A DNA stretch of 64,000 bases from Floccularia luteovirens (taxonomy: Eukaryota > Basidiomycota > Agaricomycetes > Agaricales > Squamanitaceae). The stretch is from the NCBI GenBank assembly GCA_009739215.1, contig VSJF01000006.1, positions 496,001 to 560,000 on the forward strand, given 5' to 3'. How positions within the stretch are numbered: the stretch's first letter is position 1; each line of letters starts with the position of its first letter. The notes under the pieces are model-generated. The model ran no database searches. It saw nothing but the letters and a program-made list of their open reading frames with translations, and was not told the DNA's origin. Made by a program: the position numbers and the translations under genes. Positions 52,704-64,000 of this stretch are shown in pieces.

Positions 52704-54399
52704 ATGTTGCCCCGGAATCTACAGAGTCTTGCTTTACGATCTGCCTTACGCAACCGCTCTGTTTTGGCTCGACAGTCGGGGCATCATTCTCCGTTCCGGA
52801 TAGCCAATACTCCACAAAGCATTGCTGGTTTCCATACTTCATCGCGACGACAAAACGAACTGCCCAAATCACCTTTCCAGACTTTTGTCGAGGTTCTGAG
52901 GGATGAGCTTCGAAAAAATCGCGAACTTCAGGAGAACGTCAAACAATTGCAAGGCGATGTGGACAAACTTCAGGATTCCGAAGCAATGAAGAAGGCCAGA
53001 GCTGTATATGAGAGGGCGAGGGTAAGCGCACCCCAACGTTTGCTATATTGCAGAAAACTTCACTAAATGCTATGTACTTAGTTAACTTCGAGCATCAAGG
53101 AAAACCCTAAACTTCGCGCAGCAGCTGAGGAACTAAAGAAGACTGGGGTCAAAGTTGGTGACGCAGTTTCAGAAGCTCTTAAGACAATGGAAGAGAGTGA
53201 AGTTATGCGTGCGGTAAGTTATAAGTAGTTTGATAGCTTATATGCATTTACACCATAATTAGATCTCTCGAGCATCCGCAGCTGTATCTTCCACCATTGA
53301 GAAGTCAACAGAACCGATTCGAAAAACAGAGGCATATAAAACCTTAGCGGAAACGTTGGTTGACGCTCTGGATGACAGTGGAAGCGCCAAACATGCAGGT
53401 TTCGAAGAGAAGGAGGCGCGGAGGTTACGCAGGCAAAGACGCTTAGCCAAAGCAGGAAAGAATGCTGGACTTGGTCCTAATTCAGGTCGTATTGTTGCTA
53501 ATCCAGAGTACGCATCAAATTTTTTCGTCTTGCGAAATTCCTGACGCTATAATATAGGGCTGGATCTGCAGTAGTGCTACATAAAGACTCGCCCCGGCAA
53601 GAAGCATGGAATAAGTTGAAAGAAACTAATCCAATCCTTCGGTCTTTCGCTTCGCTTCGTCAATCGTATGATGAATCCGAAAACCCCGTCGTATCTTCCG
53701 TTCGATCTGTTACTCAGACAATAGGTTCATGGTTTGATGAAAACGAGACAGCGCAGGTAATGCGCCTCATGAGGTCCTTGGACCCTTCGTTTAACCGGGA
53801 GAGTTTCGACAGGGAGTTGAGGGAATATATAGTTCCTGAGGTGGTGGATGCGTATCTGTCAGCAGATCAAGAGGCATTAAAGGCGTGGTGTGGGGAAGCC
53901 GTAAGTGCATACATTTTGAATTTTATTTTAAGACTCAAAAACAACCTTACAACCGAACAGACCTACAACGTTCTCTGGGCGACAATGGAACAATATTTAC
54001 GTCAAGGATTTATCAGCGATAGTAAAGTTCTCGACATTCGACAAGTTGATGTTAGCTTTTCTTATTTTTTTTAACGCTGTCAGGTCCTAATGTCATAATA
54101 CACAGGTTTCGGATGGCAAAGTTCTCGAGAATAACGTACCAGTCTTCGTAATATCTTTCTCTACTCAAGAGGTGCTTTTATTCCGAAATGCAAAGACGGG
54201 AGAGATTGCTGTTGGCGCCGACGACAAAGTAGAGCAATGTACATACGTTGCGGCCATCACACGTATAGAAGAGGAACTGGACAACGAACTTACTGGTGGA
54301 TGGAAAGTTATTGAGGTTGGTTTTTTCCCCATCTCCTGTATTTCACACTCTGATATGCTTGAATAGATGGCACGAAGGAGCGCCAGAGCATATCTTTAA
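52704..54399 (+). CDS. TIM44: Mitochondrial import inner membrane translocase subunit Tim44
   Basis: Tim44 tethers mitochondrial Hsp70 to the TIM23 channel on the matrix side. The start MLPRNLQSLALRSALRNRS is a basic amphipathic presequence. Then come the coiled coil FQTFVEVLRDELRKNRELQENVKQ, the helical TEPIRKTEAYKTLAETLVDAL, basic EARRLRRQRRLAKAG, and VVLHKDSPRQEAWNKLKE. The C-terminal membrane-binding domain has DPSFNRESFDRELREYIVPEVVDAY, GQ-type FISDSKVLDIRQVDV and VPVFVISFSTQE, with ELTGGWKVIEMARRSARAYL at the end. There are several introns of 50-60 bp. It is complete and in the same orientation as the heme lyase gene, a pair of mitochondrial functions. Confidence 0.95.
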
Positions 54400-54682
54400 A
54401 AGTAAATCTTATTAATTATAATATCTGTTAATCTGAACCCCACTCCTTCTTTTCGGCGGTGACCATCTCTGTTCATTCGCCACTGCTATTATTGTTTGCT
54501 GTGCACACATGCTATAGTGTACAACTGCTTCCCATCGGTCCGGTACTTTAGCGATATCATACAGTTCGATGTGCGCTGTGCGGTGCTTGGTGCTGGAAGT
54601 CTGTCGATAGTACCAATACATAGCTATGATAGTACCACGATCAAATTGTGTTGTTTCAAATATTTTCTAATCAAAACGCGCT

Positions 54683-54692
54683 ATCACGTGAT
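54683..54692. promoter_or_regulatory. ATCACGTGAT palindrome upstream of PIF1
   Basis: A perfect 10-bp palindrome lies about 120 bp before the PIF1 ATG. It contains the RTCACGTG core of Cbf1-type sites. Confidence 0.45.
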
Positions 54693-54810
54693 GCCTCAAT
54701 CTCGCGTTTCTTCTCACGATAGTAATGAGCAAATCAATGCTTTATGGTACGCAAGTAACAGTAACTAGTTCCAGTTAACAGTTATACTAACACTAAATTA
54801 TACTTTAACG

Positions 54811-57196
54811 ATGCCCAAAGCTGCCAAGTCAGGACTTGGCACTCTCAAGCGCGACTTCTCAGATGCTCCTCCGCCCAATCAACAAAAGTCGTCTCAAGAA
54901 ATTTATTGGTCTCCCTCGCCCCAAACTCAGAATACTGCACCACTACCCAAACTCTCAGGGCAGGCCCAACGTTTGAAAGACATTCAAGATGCGCTCGCGA
55001 ATTTACCCTCCTCTAAACCCCCTGCGCCACTGACCGAGTCTACTATTGCGAATAAGCGACCAAGCCCAATCGCGACGTCTACAACCGCCCCACCCCAGAA
55101 AAAAGCCCGCCAGCTTCCTCCATCTTGGCAGAATGATGACCCTTTGAGTCGCTCTAGCTTTGGATCAAGTTCCATTGCCTCCAATAATGCTAGATCCACC
55201 AACAACATCCGGGATGCAATATCTAAACCAGCTCAATCTTCAGCCCCCCCTTCCAGCAAGAAGAAACTATCGGAAGTATTCTTAAGCACAGAGCAAAAAC
55301 AGATCCTCGAGTTAGTTCAGCGGGGTGAAAGCGTTTTCTACACTGGCAGTGCTGGTCCGTGCTTGCTTCAAATAATTTTGTGTAGTCGCACTCCAGCTTA
55401 TCTATCCTTATACAGGTACTGGCAAGTCAGTTTTACTGAGACAAATTATCCAGTGCCTCCGCCGAGTACATTCCAAGTCACCCGATGCAGTTGCCATCAC
55501 AGCTTCCACAGGTATGAGCAGTCATTTCCACCTTTTGGATAACTGATATTCAAAGATAATCAGGCATAGCCGCATGTAATATAGGTGGTGTCACGATACA
55601 TTCATTCGCGGGTATTGGTCTAGGAGTAGAAACTGCGGAAGACCTGGTTACTAGAATCAAGAAGAACAAAAAGTCTCTCATGAGGTGGTTGAGAACCAGA
55701 GTTCTCATTATTGATGAAGGTTGTTATCTTCTGTGATAATTAGAGCATACACACTGATTTAGTAAACCCAGTATCCATGATGGACGGTGACTTGTTCGAC
55801 AAGCTTGCTCAGATTGGAAGCATTTTGCGAAAGAAAAAAGAACCGTTCGGTGGTATCCAGGTGGGCAGGATCTTCAGATGGATTCGTATGCCCAATCAAA
55901 CCCGAATACCCCTTAGGTAATCGTTACAGGTGACTTCTTCCAACTGCCACCAGTCACCAAAGGTTCTGCAGGGGTCAAATTCGCGTTTGAAGCTAGCCTG
56001 TGGAAGGAAACCATCAAACGGACCTTCAATCTTACCAAAGTTTTTCGTCAGAGCGATCAAGGTTCTTTTTTCCACTTGAGTAGATTTCCGATGCTAGAAC
56101 TGATTTTCGTACAGAGTTTGTGGATATGCTAAACGAAATGCGGTTTGGTCGCCTATCCCAGAAGTCCATTGATAAATTCAGGAGCCTGTCAAGAGAAGTC
56201 GTGTATGATGATGGACTTGGGCCTACCGAACTGTACGTATCATTCAGCGCGACATTTCTCGTCGGCTCATAAAGGAAAAACAGATTCCCTCGCCGAGAGG
56301 ATGTGGAGAGATCTAACTCCACTAGGATGACCCAACTCAAAACAGAACAAAGAGAATACATATCACAAGATGGAGGCACCATTACTGACGAAAATCAGCG
56401 CCAAAAAATGCTAGCAAATTTCATGGCTCCCCAGCGTCTTATCCTTAGAGTAGATTCACAGGTCATGTTAATCAAGAATGTTGATGAATCTCTAGTGAAC
56501 GGAAGTATGGGTCGCGTTGTTCGTTTCGTTGATTCCACCATATACGGCTCTGAACACGATATCGAGAGCATTTCCAAGGTCGGTACCATTTCCGGAGGTA
56601 CAACAGCCAACCCCTCTGGTGCGGTATCTGCCACAAAGAAAGCCCAAGCGACCTCGATGAAACTTTACCCTGTCGTTGAATTTTTACTTCCCTCCGGATA
56701 CAAAAGAGAGATACTTGTCCTGCCAGAATCATGGAAAGTTGAACTCCCCAGTGGGGAGATCCAAGTCAGCAGGTTGCAGGTCAGAATCCTTCTTGCATGA
56801 TTCAAAGTTCGCTTGAGTGACTGATTAAACAGCTTCCCTTAATACTTGCTTGGGCAATGAGTATACACAAGTCGCAGGGTCAAACTTTGGAACGGGTCAA
56901 AGTTGATCTGGGCAAAGTTTTCGAAAAAGGTTTGTCGCTGGTGTTTCTATTGATTACACACTATTAACCGGAACCTTCTTCATTCTACGGCTTGATAGGT
57001 CAAGCATATGTTGCATTGTCGCGTGCTACATCGCTCGCCGGACTTCAAGTTCTGAATTTCGATGCATCGAAGGTAACATGGCATTGATGATAACTATTGT
57101 TATGTTTTAACGACATATTTTAATCAGGTCATGGCCCATCCCAAAGTTGCTCAATGGAGCAAATCACTGGAAACTGTTTCAGACTGCGCAACTTAG
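54811..57196 (+). CDS. PIF1: Pif1-family 5'-3' DNA helicase
   Basis: Superfamily 1B helicase acting on G-quadruplexes, telomeres and mitochondrial DNA. The first 150 or so residues are Pro/Ser/Gln-rich and disordered. The helicase core begins [22 protein letters not shown]. Walker A is [14 protein letters not shown], with its first part split by an intron after GSA. Then [22 protein letters not shown], Walker [60 protein letters not shown] (Pif1 signature), [15 protein letters not shown] and [19 protein letters not shown]. All motifs are present. It ends ETVSDCAT. A mitochondrial or nuclear form cannot be told; no strong presequence is visible at the chosen start. Confidence 0.95.
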
Positions 57197-58947
57197 TGCT
57201 TGCGGGTTGTGGGGACATACTATCTGAGAAAGTTTTAGCTTCCTCGTATAATGGAATTTTACACATGTCAACATTAAACACATGTTACCAGCTACAACAG
57301 TATCCTGTATACTTGTTATAATTCACATGGCCATGATTCCTAGTATAGGGAGTTGCGAAATCCTCGGAACCCTCATTTGATGAATGTATCATGATAGTGA
57401 CCACCGGATAAAAGTCTCCGTAGAATGATTACAGGGATAACAATGCATGTCTTCTTTTATTGATGTTTTGAAAACAAAGGCGTAAAAATGCAGTTATTCT
57501 GGGAGCTTCGTTTTTTCAAGAATCCATTTGTCAGAGGCACATTTTGTGCCTGTTATCATATATTTATCTGTATCTGTTGAGTCAAAACATCTCTTACATC
57601 GGACTAAATAAGAAAAGTAAAACAGTGTAGGTATATGTGGGGAAGGTTTTATCGCCGTAATGCTGCGAAAATAACTATACACAGCTTGATGAAGTGTTAT
57701 TGTAACCTAGTTTAGGAGTTTGATGCATCTCATATAGTACAGAAACATCATTAATCATTTGCCATCTGCTCGTTGGTATGATCTGTGTCCCTCATAATGC
57801 TGTTTCAACCAAGTTCAAAATAATTGTTGTAGACAAACATATGAATACAATCAAATTCGGGCAAACCCAACCACCAAAAATGGAATATGTTTTGACACGT
57901 GAACAAACAACCCCCATGCCAACCAACATGAACCCGCCATTGTTCGTTTTATCGCGTCTCGCATTATACTCATACACAATGTAGTTGATGAAACACCATT
58001 CTCTAATTGTTCACTGCTTCTGAATTGTGATAAATGGTATATATAGAGGGTTGATCGGGGCGACATAATTTTCTGATCAGGATCCACTTTTTCCCTTTGT
58101 ATAAACTACTCTCGATTTCTTCAAGAAAGCCCTCACTTTCCTGTGACTGTTCATTGGCACCCACCAGCATAACTATAGCTTATCCCACTCTTTTTATTTG
58201 GTGATTCCGGTAGTCCCTCTTTTATCAACGCCAATTTCAAACTTCACGCGGTTACCTCCTTCTCCAAACGACCACCTCCCATTATATAAAGACAATAATA
58301 TGACCTTGATCATCCGCGACCCCCACTTCTCGCTCTCTGCTCTCGAACCAGCTCCCCAGTTAGTGCTTCATCTATGATCTCTATATATAAATGTCTTATA
58401 ATCTTTCAGGCACCCTATGAACTCTACTATACCATACTCTAAAAGAATAGAACGCCGCATCGTTCACGCCTGGAAAATTCTTACCAGGAGCACACGACGA
58501 AGGCAACAGAGAGCATCCTACTTCTCTCGGGACTTTGTGTTTGTTAACACTCGGAGACGAAGCTTGATGCCATTCTGAAAACTTCAAAAGCTTGAATATG
58601 TATTTATGATATATGCAGGTCATTTTGTGCAGGTACCCTTGTTGTTTAACGTTTAACACTCACCCGGACGCTTTATGTGATAATCACTGGTTCTTGTATA
58701 CAATATCTTCCTTGTATTAGATTTATGGACAATTGTTCTTATCACTGTAGACATCACAGGCACCATTAGGATGTAATTATAGATAACATACATATATATA
58801 CATATTTATGGTGTTCATCGCTCCATACAATCCAGAATAAGAGAAACCCGTAAGTACATATCCACATGAAATATCCATTGAAACATAGATCCATGACTAC
58901 AACTTTACAATAATATACAAACTCATGTCCAAGATGGTAATGAAGGT
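57197..58947. other. Gene-poor stretch with a promoter-like segment
   Basis: 1.75 kb between convergent genes. Near 58170-58370 the plus strand is C/T-rich with a TATATAA at 58284-58290. Downstream are short open frames: ATG 58374 with 22 codons, ATG 58417 with 53 codons that is very Arg-rich, and a possible spliced 31-residue frame starting at 58300. None matches a family I know. The 58770-58810 segment is a TA-rich microsatellite-like run. Confidence 0.35.
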
Positions 58948-60843
58948 TCATGAGAAACGTTCTATATTTATTTCGGGCATCTAAACAATTTCAATGCATT
59001 GCGTGGCATATTCGCGGAGAAGGACTTACCGCAATATCATCCAAAGCAAGCTGCTGTGCAATCAAAGAAAGTCGATTCATCCGTTGTTCCCTAGCCGCTC
59101 TTCTTGTATCTCTTAGTTCAGCTACAGCGCTATCTTTTTCAATCTTCAGTTGAGCAATTTCCTTTTCAACATCTTAATGAGATAATGATCAATGTGATTA
59201 TCGAATGACTCACCTGGTCTTTGGTTTGACAGAGTTGTATAAGTTTCATTTCAAACTATTCTTCCATTAAGTAACCAATGTTTATATAAACCAGTGCGAA
59301 ATTCTTACATCTTCCTTTGCACTCATAAAAGTGTTGTGGGCCACTTCAGCAAACCGATTGATATGGTGACATAACTTGAACTTCGGGGAATCTCTGTTAG
59401 TAGATCGTCATTTCACATCTCGCGTATTGACGTACCCATCCATTTCCTGACATTCTTCTGTCAGCAGTGTCGTCAAGGTCCTAAATAGTCACATCAGAGG
59501 ATGTACATGACGAGGACGAAGTATGGGGTATTACTGAAAAATCATCCGTGCCTACACCTTGCGACTGGACTTGTACAGATGGGGTGGGAGTAGCGCTGAA
59601 TGGTGGATTGATATCTGTTTCCATGTGATATCCATCAGGTTCATCGCTATCGTCGGTCCCATAGAAGTTATCACCAGGAGTAGGCGATGAAGGGACTTCG
59701 GTTTCCCGGGAAACATTTCTTCGAGGAAGAGATTCTGGACTGGGGTACGGTATGTTGATACCATTTTGTGGAGATACGGATTTCCTAACTGGAGTCCTGT
59801 GTAAATACCTCCGTAAGTAATTATTGAAATGGACAGTCGTGACAACACACTGCATATAAGGTTGAGAAGATGGACCAGCGACAGGTGCAAGACTTTCTTG
59901 TTCGGGCCTAGATAAAAATAACATTAGAACCGTCAAGTGAGAAGCAATAATAGCGTTCTCACTCCATATATTTGATACTCTCATTGCGATCATCCATTTC
60001 GGACGGGAGGTCAACAGTTGAACGAATCCCGAGACAAACTTCCTTGTGCGTTTGAGCCTCAGTCAGCAGTTCTTCGTTCCAGGAACGTAGCTCCTCTATT
60101 GTGGAATATAGCTAGTATAAGCGTTAACAATCTGATATCTCCTTCAATGGTTTACAAGAAAAAAATGCACATCTTTGCGTGTCGGTGTCTTGAATGGACC
60201 CAGCCAATGTGATATAAGAAAGCATTCTGCATGATATCTTCCGATTTCTGAGTCATATGAGTATTTTGAAAAATCGACGTTGACATTTTCTAGGCTGATG
60301 AAGCCAAATTTAGTATGTGAAAGACAAAATAAGCAACTATAGTATGCTCACATCGTTTTGGCTTCTTCCGTCAGGGAAATCTGCTCATCTTCTTTGCTGA
60401 GATAGCCTTTAGACAACTAAATACAGGTTCAAGAAGCGATCAAAGAAAGAGATAGGGGAGGCACGTACAAGAATAGCTTCTACATGCTTCAAACACGTCG
60501 TAGTTCGAGGACCAAGTATATCTCCAACTTGGTTCGCCAATTCCTCCACTAAGATAATCGTACTTTAACTTTCAGTAATGAAAAAGTAGGTAGCATATAC
60601 TCACATGTGGCCAGGAATGTTTCTTCACTGAAAGAACTTTCTCCCCGTTCTAGATAAAGACGTTTCAATGTAACGCCAAATCCTATACAAATGGTACAAC
60701 TCGCGTCAACGAAATATGAATTAGAGGAAAACATTATAACAACGTTGCAGGTACGTCGGCTTTCCACTTAAACGAGCTTTGGTGGGATAAGGATGTCCGA
60801 GAGCAGCCCTTGCCGCATTCTTTGTCTTTGCATACCGGCCCAT
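58948..60843 (-). CDS. Uncharacterised coiled-coil protein with conserved-looking N-terminus
   Basis: I do not recognise the family. The likely start is the ATG at 60843, giving MGRYAKTKNAARAALGHPYP followed by TKARLSGKPTY and, after an intron, FGVTLKRLYLERGESSFSEE. Later exons read VEELANQVGDILGPRTTTCLKH, LSKGYLSKEDEQISLTEEAK and YSTIEELRSWNEELLTEAQTH. A Ser/Pro-rich part (59.85-59.5 kb) is followed by helical KEIAQLKIEKDSAVAELRDTRR and AREQRMNRLSLIAQQLALDDIA, and a short last exon ending at 58948. The end segments should form coiled coils. Frames and splice sites are consistent, but start and order of the small exons are my reconstruction. A structural or kinetochore-type role is possible but unsupported. 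Confidence 0.55.
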
Positions 60844-61366
60844 GGATAGGAAGGGACAACTTGCGAATCGATGGGAAGCGAAAGGTGAGGCTTATGGGAG
60901 CACTGGAGCTCGCCACGAGGATTCTGGGAGGTGAGATGCGGGAACGGCATGGATGTTGAGTTTATGTACAATAATCGTAGGCCCGTATAGACACTTCTGT
61001 CAAAGAAAACGAGTATGTCAAGATTTCATTGTTATTCACAATTCTTGAAAGCGCAGGTTGCAACCGGCTATGATACATGATCAAAAAGAAGCCCTTTCTT
61101 ATTGTAGATCACGTGCGTCTTATCGGGGAACGACGTCGATAGCGACCAAAAGTACTATTGACGACTCGAATTCAATTCAAATAAAACTACCTGTCATCTG
61201 GACAATAGAGAGCTAGAATTATGAGCAATGCTAAAAACAGTAAAGAGAATAAACGGGAAATGCAATGAACGATACATATCTGCAAGCTTGTTTCTAGGCA
61301 GTAAATAATCAAAATTATGTCTAAAAGATATGGGCACAATTACAATAATGAAGCAAATAGTGCCAG
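60844..61366. promoter_or_regulatory. Upstream region of coiled-coil gene
   Basis: It contains GATCACGTGC (CACGTG at 61110-61115), about 267 bp before the putative start at 60843. The right side is the 3' end of the DUF676 gene. A frame can be read through 60844-60971, but it runs out of phase with the gene. Confidence 0.4.
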
Positions 61367-62940
61367 CTAGAGAATGAAAGAATTGGCCCAGTGCTTCACT
61401 ACGCCTTCACCTAACCGATGTTCGAAGCGCTGCATATCCCGACACACAATAATCGCATGGGAGTTACGGACCCCAGGAAAATGTGCTATTTCTTTCTGAA
61501 TCTCTAGTTGATCCATCCAAGCAACCATCTTACGCTGATCAAGCGACAGTATGGGCTGGACTTTAGGATTTACATGCAGCGACACAAGAGATGGGTTCGG
61601 GTCTTCAACAAAATCGACAACAGCATCTTCTACATTTTTCTCAGTGTTACGAAGAACATGGATGAGTTTTGACTCCCTGCGGGCATCCTTTTCGAGAACT
61701 TCTATGCGTTCACGGGACAGGCGTGCTGCTAGAATGAGCCGAACCATGATCATTGATACCAACACAGGTACCAGAAAAGGAAAGAAGATGTAGAACAGCT
61801 AAAGGTATAAAATTAGCCAAATTCTATGAAGAAATGATCTTACACACTATGTTAAAAGGAAAACGCATCTGGAGGATAGGGGGTATAATTGGGCGTTTAG
61901 GAAGCTAAGCTTTTGAACCAACCTGGTGTAAAGACGACAGGTTTTGGTGGGGTTGGTGCAGGGGTTAAAGGTAGTGTATAGCTTCGTATTAGAGAAGGAC
62001 ATTGCTCATCGAAATTCCTAAAATAACGTTCAGCAAGACAAAACAAGGTAAATTGGCCTGCTCACAAATTTATCCCCGAAGCCTCATGATCAACGAATGG
62101 GTCGGAAACTGCTATTGCCGCTGTAACGTAGGGGACGGTGAGATCATTGACCCTGAAATCAATAATATAATATGTGAAAAACACCACTATGACATAAAAA
62201 CTTACGAGTTTGCATATATCCTGATATGTTTGAATGAGGAAAGTGCATGGTAAAAGATTCTGGCTATTCCTCCGTCAGAAATGCAACGATCACGATATAT
62301 ATTGAAGCTTACAAGGATCAGCCATAACTAATAGCAAAGGTCTTCCACTCTTAGACCATTGGTCTCTGCAGTAAAATTGCTCGCCTGTACGGGACAACAG
62401 CTTCGGTCCCAAAGAAGAAAAAACTGAAGAGATCAAGGAAGGATATTTTGGTAACCCGATGTGTGGAGAAGCGAACGTATTAAAGTTTATAGGTTGTATG
62501 TTTTCGAAAAAACCCCGCTGGAATAGTACCCTAGGAAGATATAAATGTTTGCGAAACAGAGTTTGAGTAGGACCACCCTCACCCAACAAGGTAACGAGCC
62601 AGCAGTCCACCAAGACTGTATCCAGTAATGGAGAAGCGAATAACTGTGTCACCAGCCAGTTGTAGCGCATGGACCTTGTTGACCACCTTGGGACATAGCC
62701 TGAGTATGTAACAGGCCCTCAAGAAATGATACCTACCTCAGCAGCTAATCTTTCACCTCCCCAGTCTATACCATCATAAGTAGATTCCCCGCGATTTGTT
62801 TCTGCCATGAGGGTGCGCAGCTCAGTGCCATCCGAACTCGGTGTAACATGGACTTGAGAGACGATGCGGTTGAGTTCTGCCAGATGGTTGGGGTTTCCCC
62901 ACATTCCATGAACCAAAACAAGCAAATGAACAGATACCAT
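61367..62940 (-). CDS. DUF676 family lipase/serine esterase (Rog1/Lpl1-like)
   Basis: Alpha/beta hydrolase of the fungal Rog1/Lpl1 group; yeast Lpl1 is a lipid-droplet phospholipase. The start MVSVHLLVLVHGMWGNPNHL places the oxyanion-hole HG at the N-terminus. Then TYDGIDWGGERLAAE and, after an intron, IRFSITGYSLGGLLARYLVG with the GYSLG nucleophile elbow. FNTFASPHIGLPKYPSL follows, and late in the chain IYANSVNDLTVPYVTAAI, which holds the acid residue. Near the C-terminus a hydrophobic segment (FPFLVPVLVSMIMVRLILAA) is a likely membrane anchor, followed by a charged helix. The ATG at 62938-62940 was chosen over 62994 because family members begin a few residues before the HG motif. Confidence 0.9.
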
Positions 62941-63644
62941 ATGTGAAAATAAAGAAAAAGATGAAATAATTTTACTATGAAGGATAGAATTCAATGGAAT
63001 AATTTATAGCAAGGACTGCCCATGTATGCCGGTGCTATATTTATAGCGTCACACCCGCGGCTTACGTATCATACATGAAACTATCTAACCTAAAATATTT
63101 GTTATAATTTTCTCAATATCAACCATTCTGATATCTCCATGCGCTCCGGCCGCAGGAACAGCCTGTTGGCACCTGGCACCAGCACATGTGCTTTTAGCAG
63201 TTCTACTCCCGAACATTCGCTGCACCCTGGAAATTGTCCATTAACAAGCATAGCGTCGCTGTGCATGTCAATGGTCGACATGCTCGCGAGTCACATAATA
63301 TGCTTCTAGGAGATACACAGCATCCTTATCGCATGAAAAGGTGTGATTCGTGCAGCTGCGATAAGAGGTTAGGGGAATTCGAACAGAGAGGGGGATGTAA
63401 CAACACAATGCACAACTTTCAAGTTATAAACATATATATACGATGGTAATTAAACCTAATATACCGAAGGATCGCCATTAATAAACCGAGAATAAGCCAA
63501 CTAACAGATACTTCTGTGAACATGAACACACGTTGGTTGATCTAGACTTGGTGTACAGACACACAGACATGTGATCGTTATCTGACATCATATTTAATAA
63601 CTGCAACTCCAAATTCAATCTATCAGACTCTCATCTAGTCCATC
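62941..63644. promoter_or_regulatory. Shared promoter region, DUF676 lipase and phosphoglucomutase
   Basis: This 704-bp region separates divergent starts. It has TGCTATATTTATAGCG at about 63030-63045, an A/T-rich TATA-like element for the minus gene, and several AT-rich patches toward the PGM start. No gene is supported. Confidence 0.4.

Positions 63645-64000
<356 letters not shown>

Overview
This window is nuclear DNA from a filamentous fungus, almost certainly a basidiomycete of the class Agaricomycetes. Genes are broken by many short introns (about 45-70 bp, GT...AG), lie on both strands with short gaps, and have no ribosome binding sites or operons. The proteins (a single TOR kinase, Arp8, Ccz1, Tim44, Pif1, a CON7-like zinc-finger factor, a DUF7330-like protein) fit that group. 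I cannot name the genus from sequence alone. There is no CRISPR array, rRNA, complete transposon or biosynthetic cluster.

Layout, left to right. At 1-1421 (minus) is the 5' part of an F-box/RCC1 gene; it is divergent from a complete viperin-type radical SAM gene (1796-2982, plus). A 2.8-kb gene-poor stretch follows, then a CON7-like C2H2 factor (5825-7842, minus) with a 4-kb upstream region. Next are a RING/coiled-coil protein (11812-12823, plus), ARP8 (13076-15800, minus) and a full TOR kinase gene (16233-24939, minus). At 25.2-25.7 kb lies a tandem array of three tRNA-Pro units, the first degenerate. Then come a DUF7330-like protein, an M20 metallopeptidase, a DnaJ/DnaJ-X cochaperone, a disordered conserved protein, a five-finger CCCH protein, CCZ1, and a USP15/Ubp12-type deubiquitinase (the last five on minus). 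The deubiquitinase is divergent from dihydroxyacetone kinase (43284-45634, plus).

From 45.6 to 49.2 kb is an accessory stretch holding two paralogous small secreted proteins, made by a tandem duplication of about 1.4 kb. It is followed by an amidase (minus) divergent from cytochrome c heme lyase (plus), then TIM44 and PIF1 (plus), a gene-poor stretch with a promoter-like signal near 58.3 kb, a coiled-coil hypothetical protein and a DUF676 lipase-like gene (minus). The right edge holds the first exons of phosphoglucomutase.

Most genes are housekeeping: TOR signalling, INO80 chromatin remodelling, endosome-to-vacuole Rab7 activation, mitochondrial import and cytochrome maturation, and ubiquitin turnover. 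The items most worth attention are the viperin homologue, the tRNA-Pro array, the secreted-protein duplication, the repeat-built DUF7330-like protein, and a possible antisense membrane micro-ORF at 34.4 kb. Exon limits were set by eye from splice signals and family conservation. Where I added up the exons (viperin, RING protein, CON7-like factor, heme lyase, the disordered protein and both secreted proteins) the totals are divisible by three.
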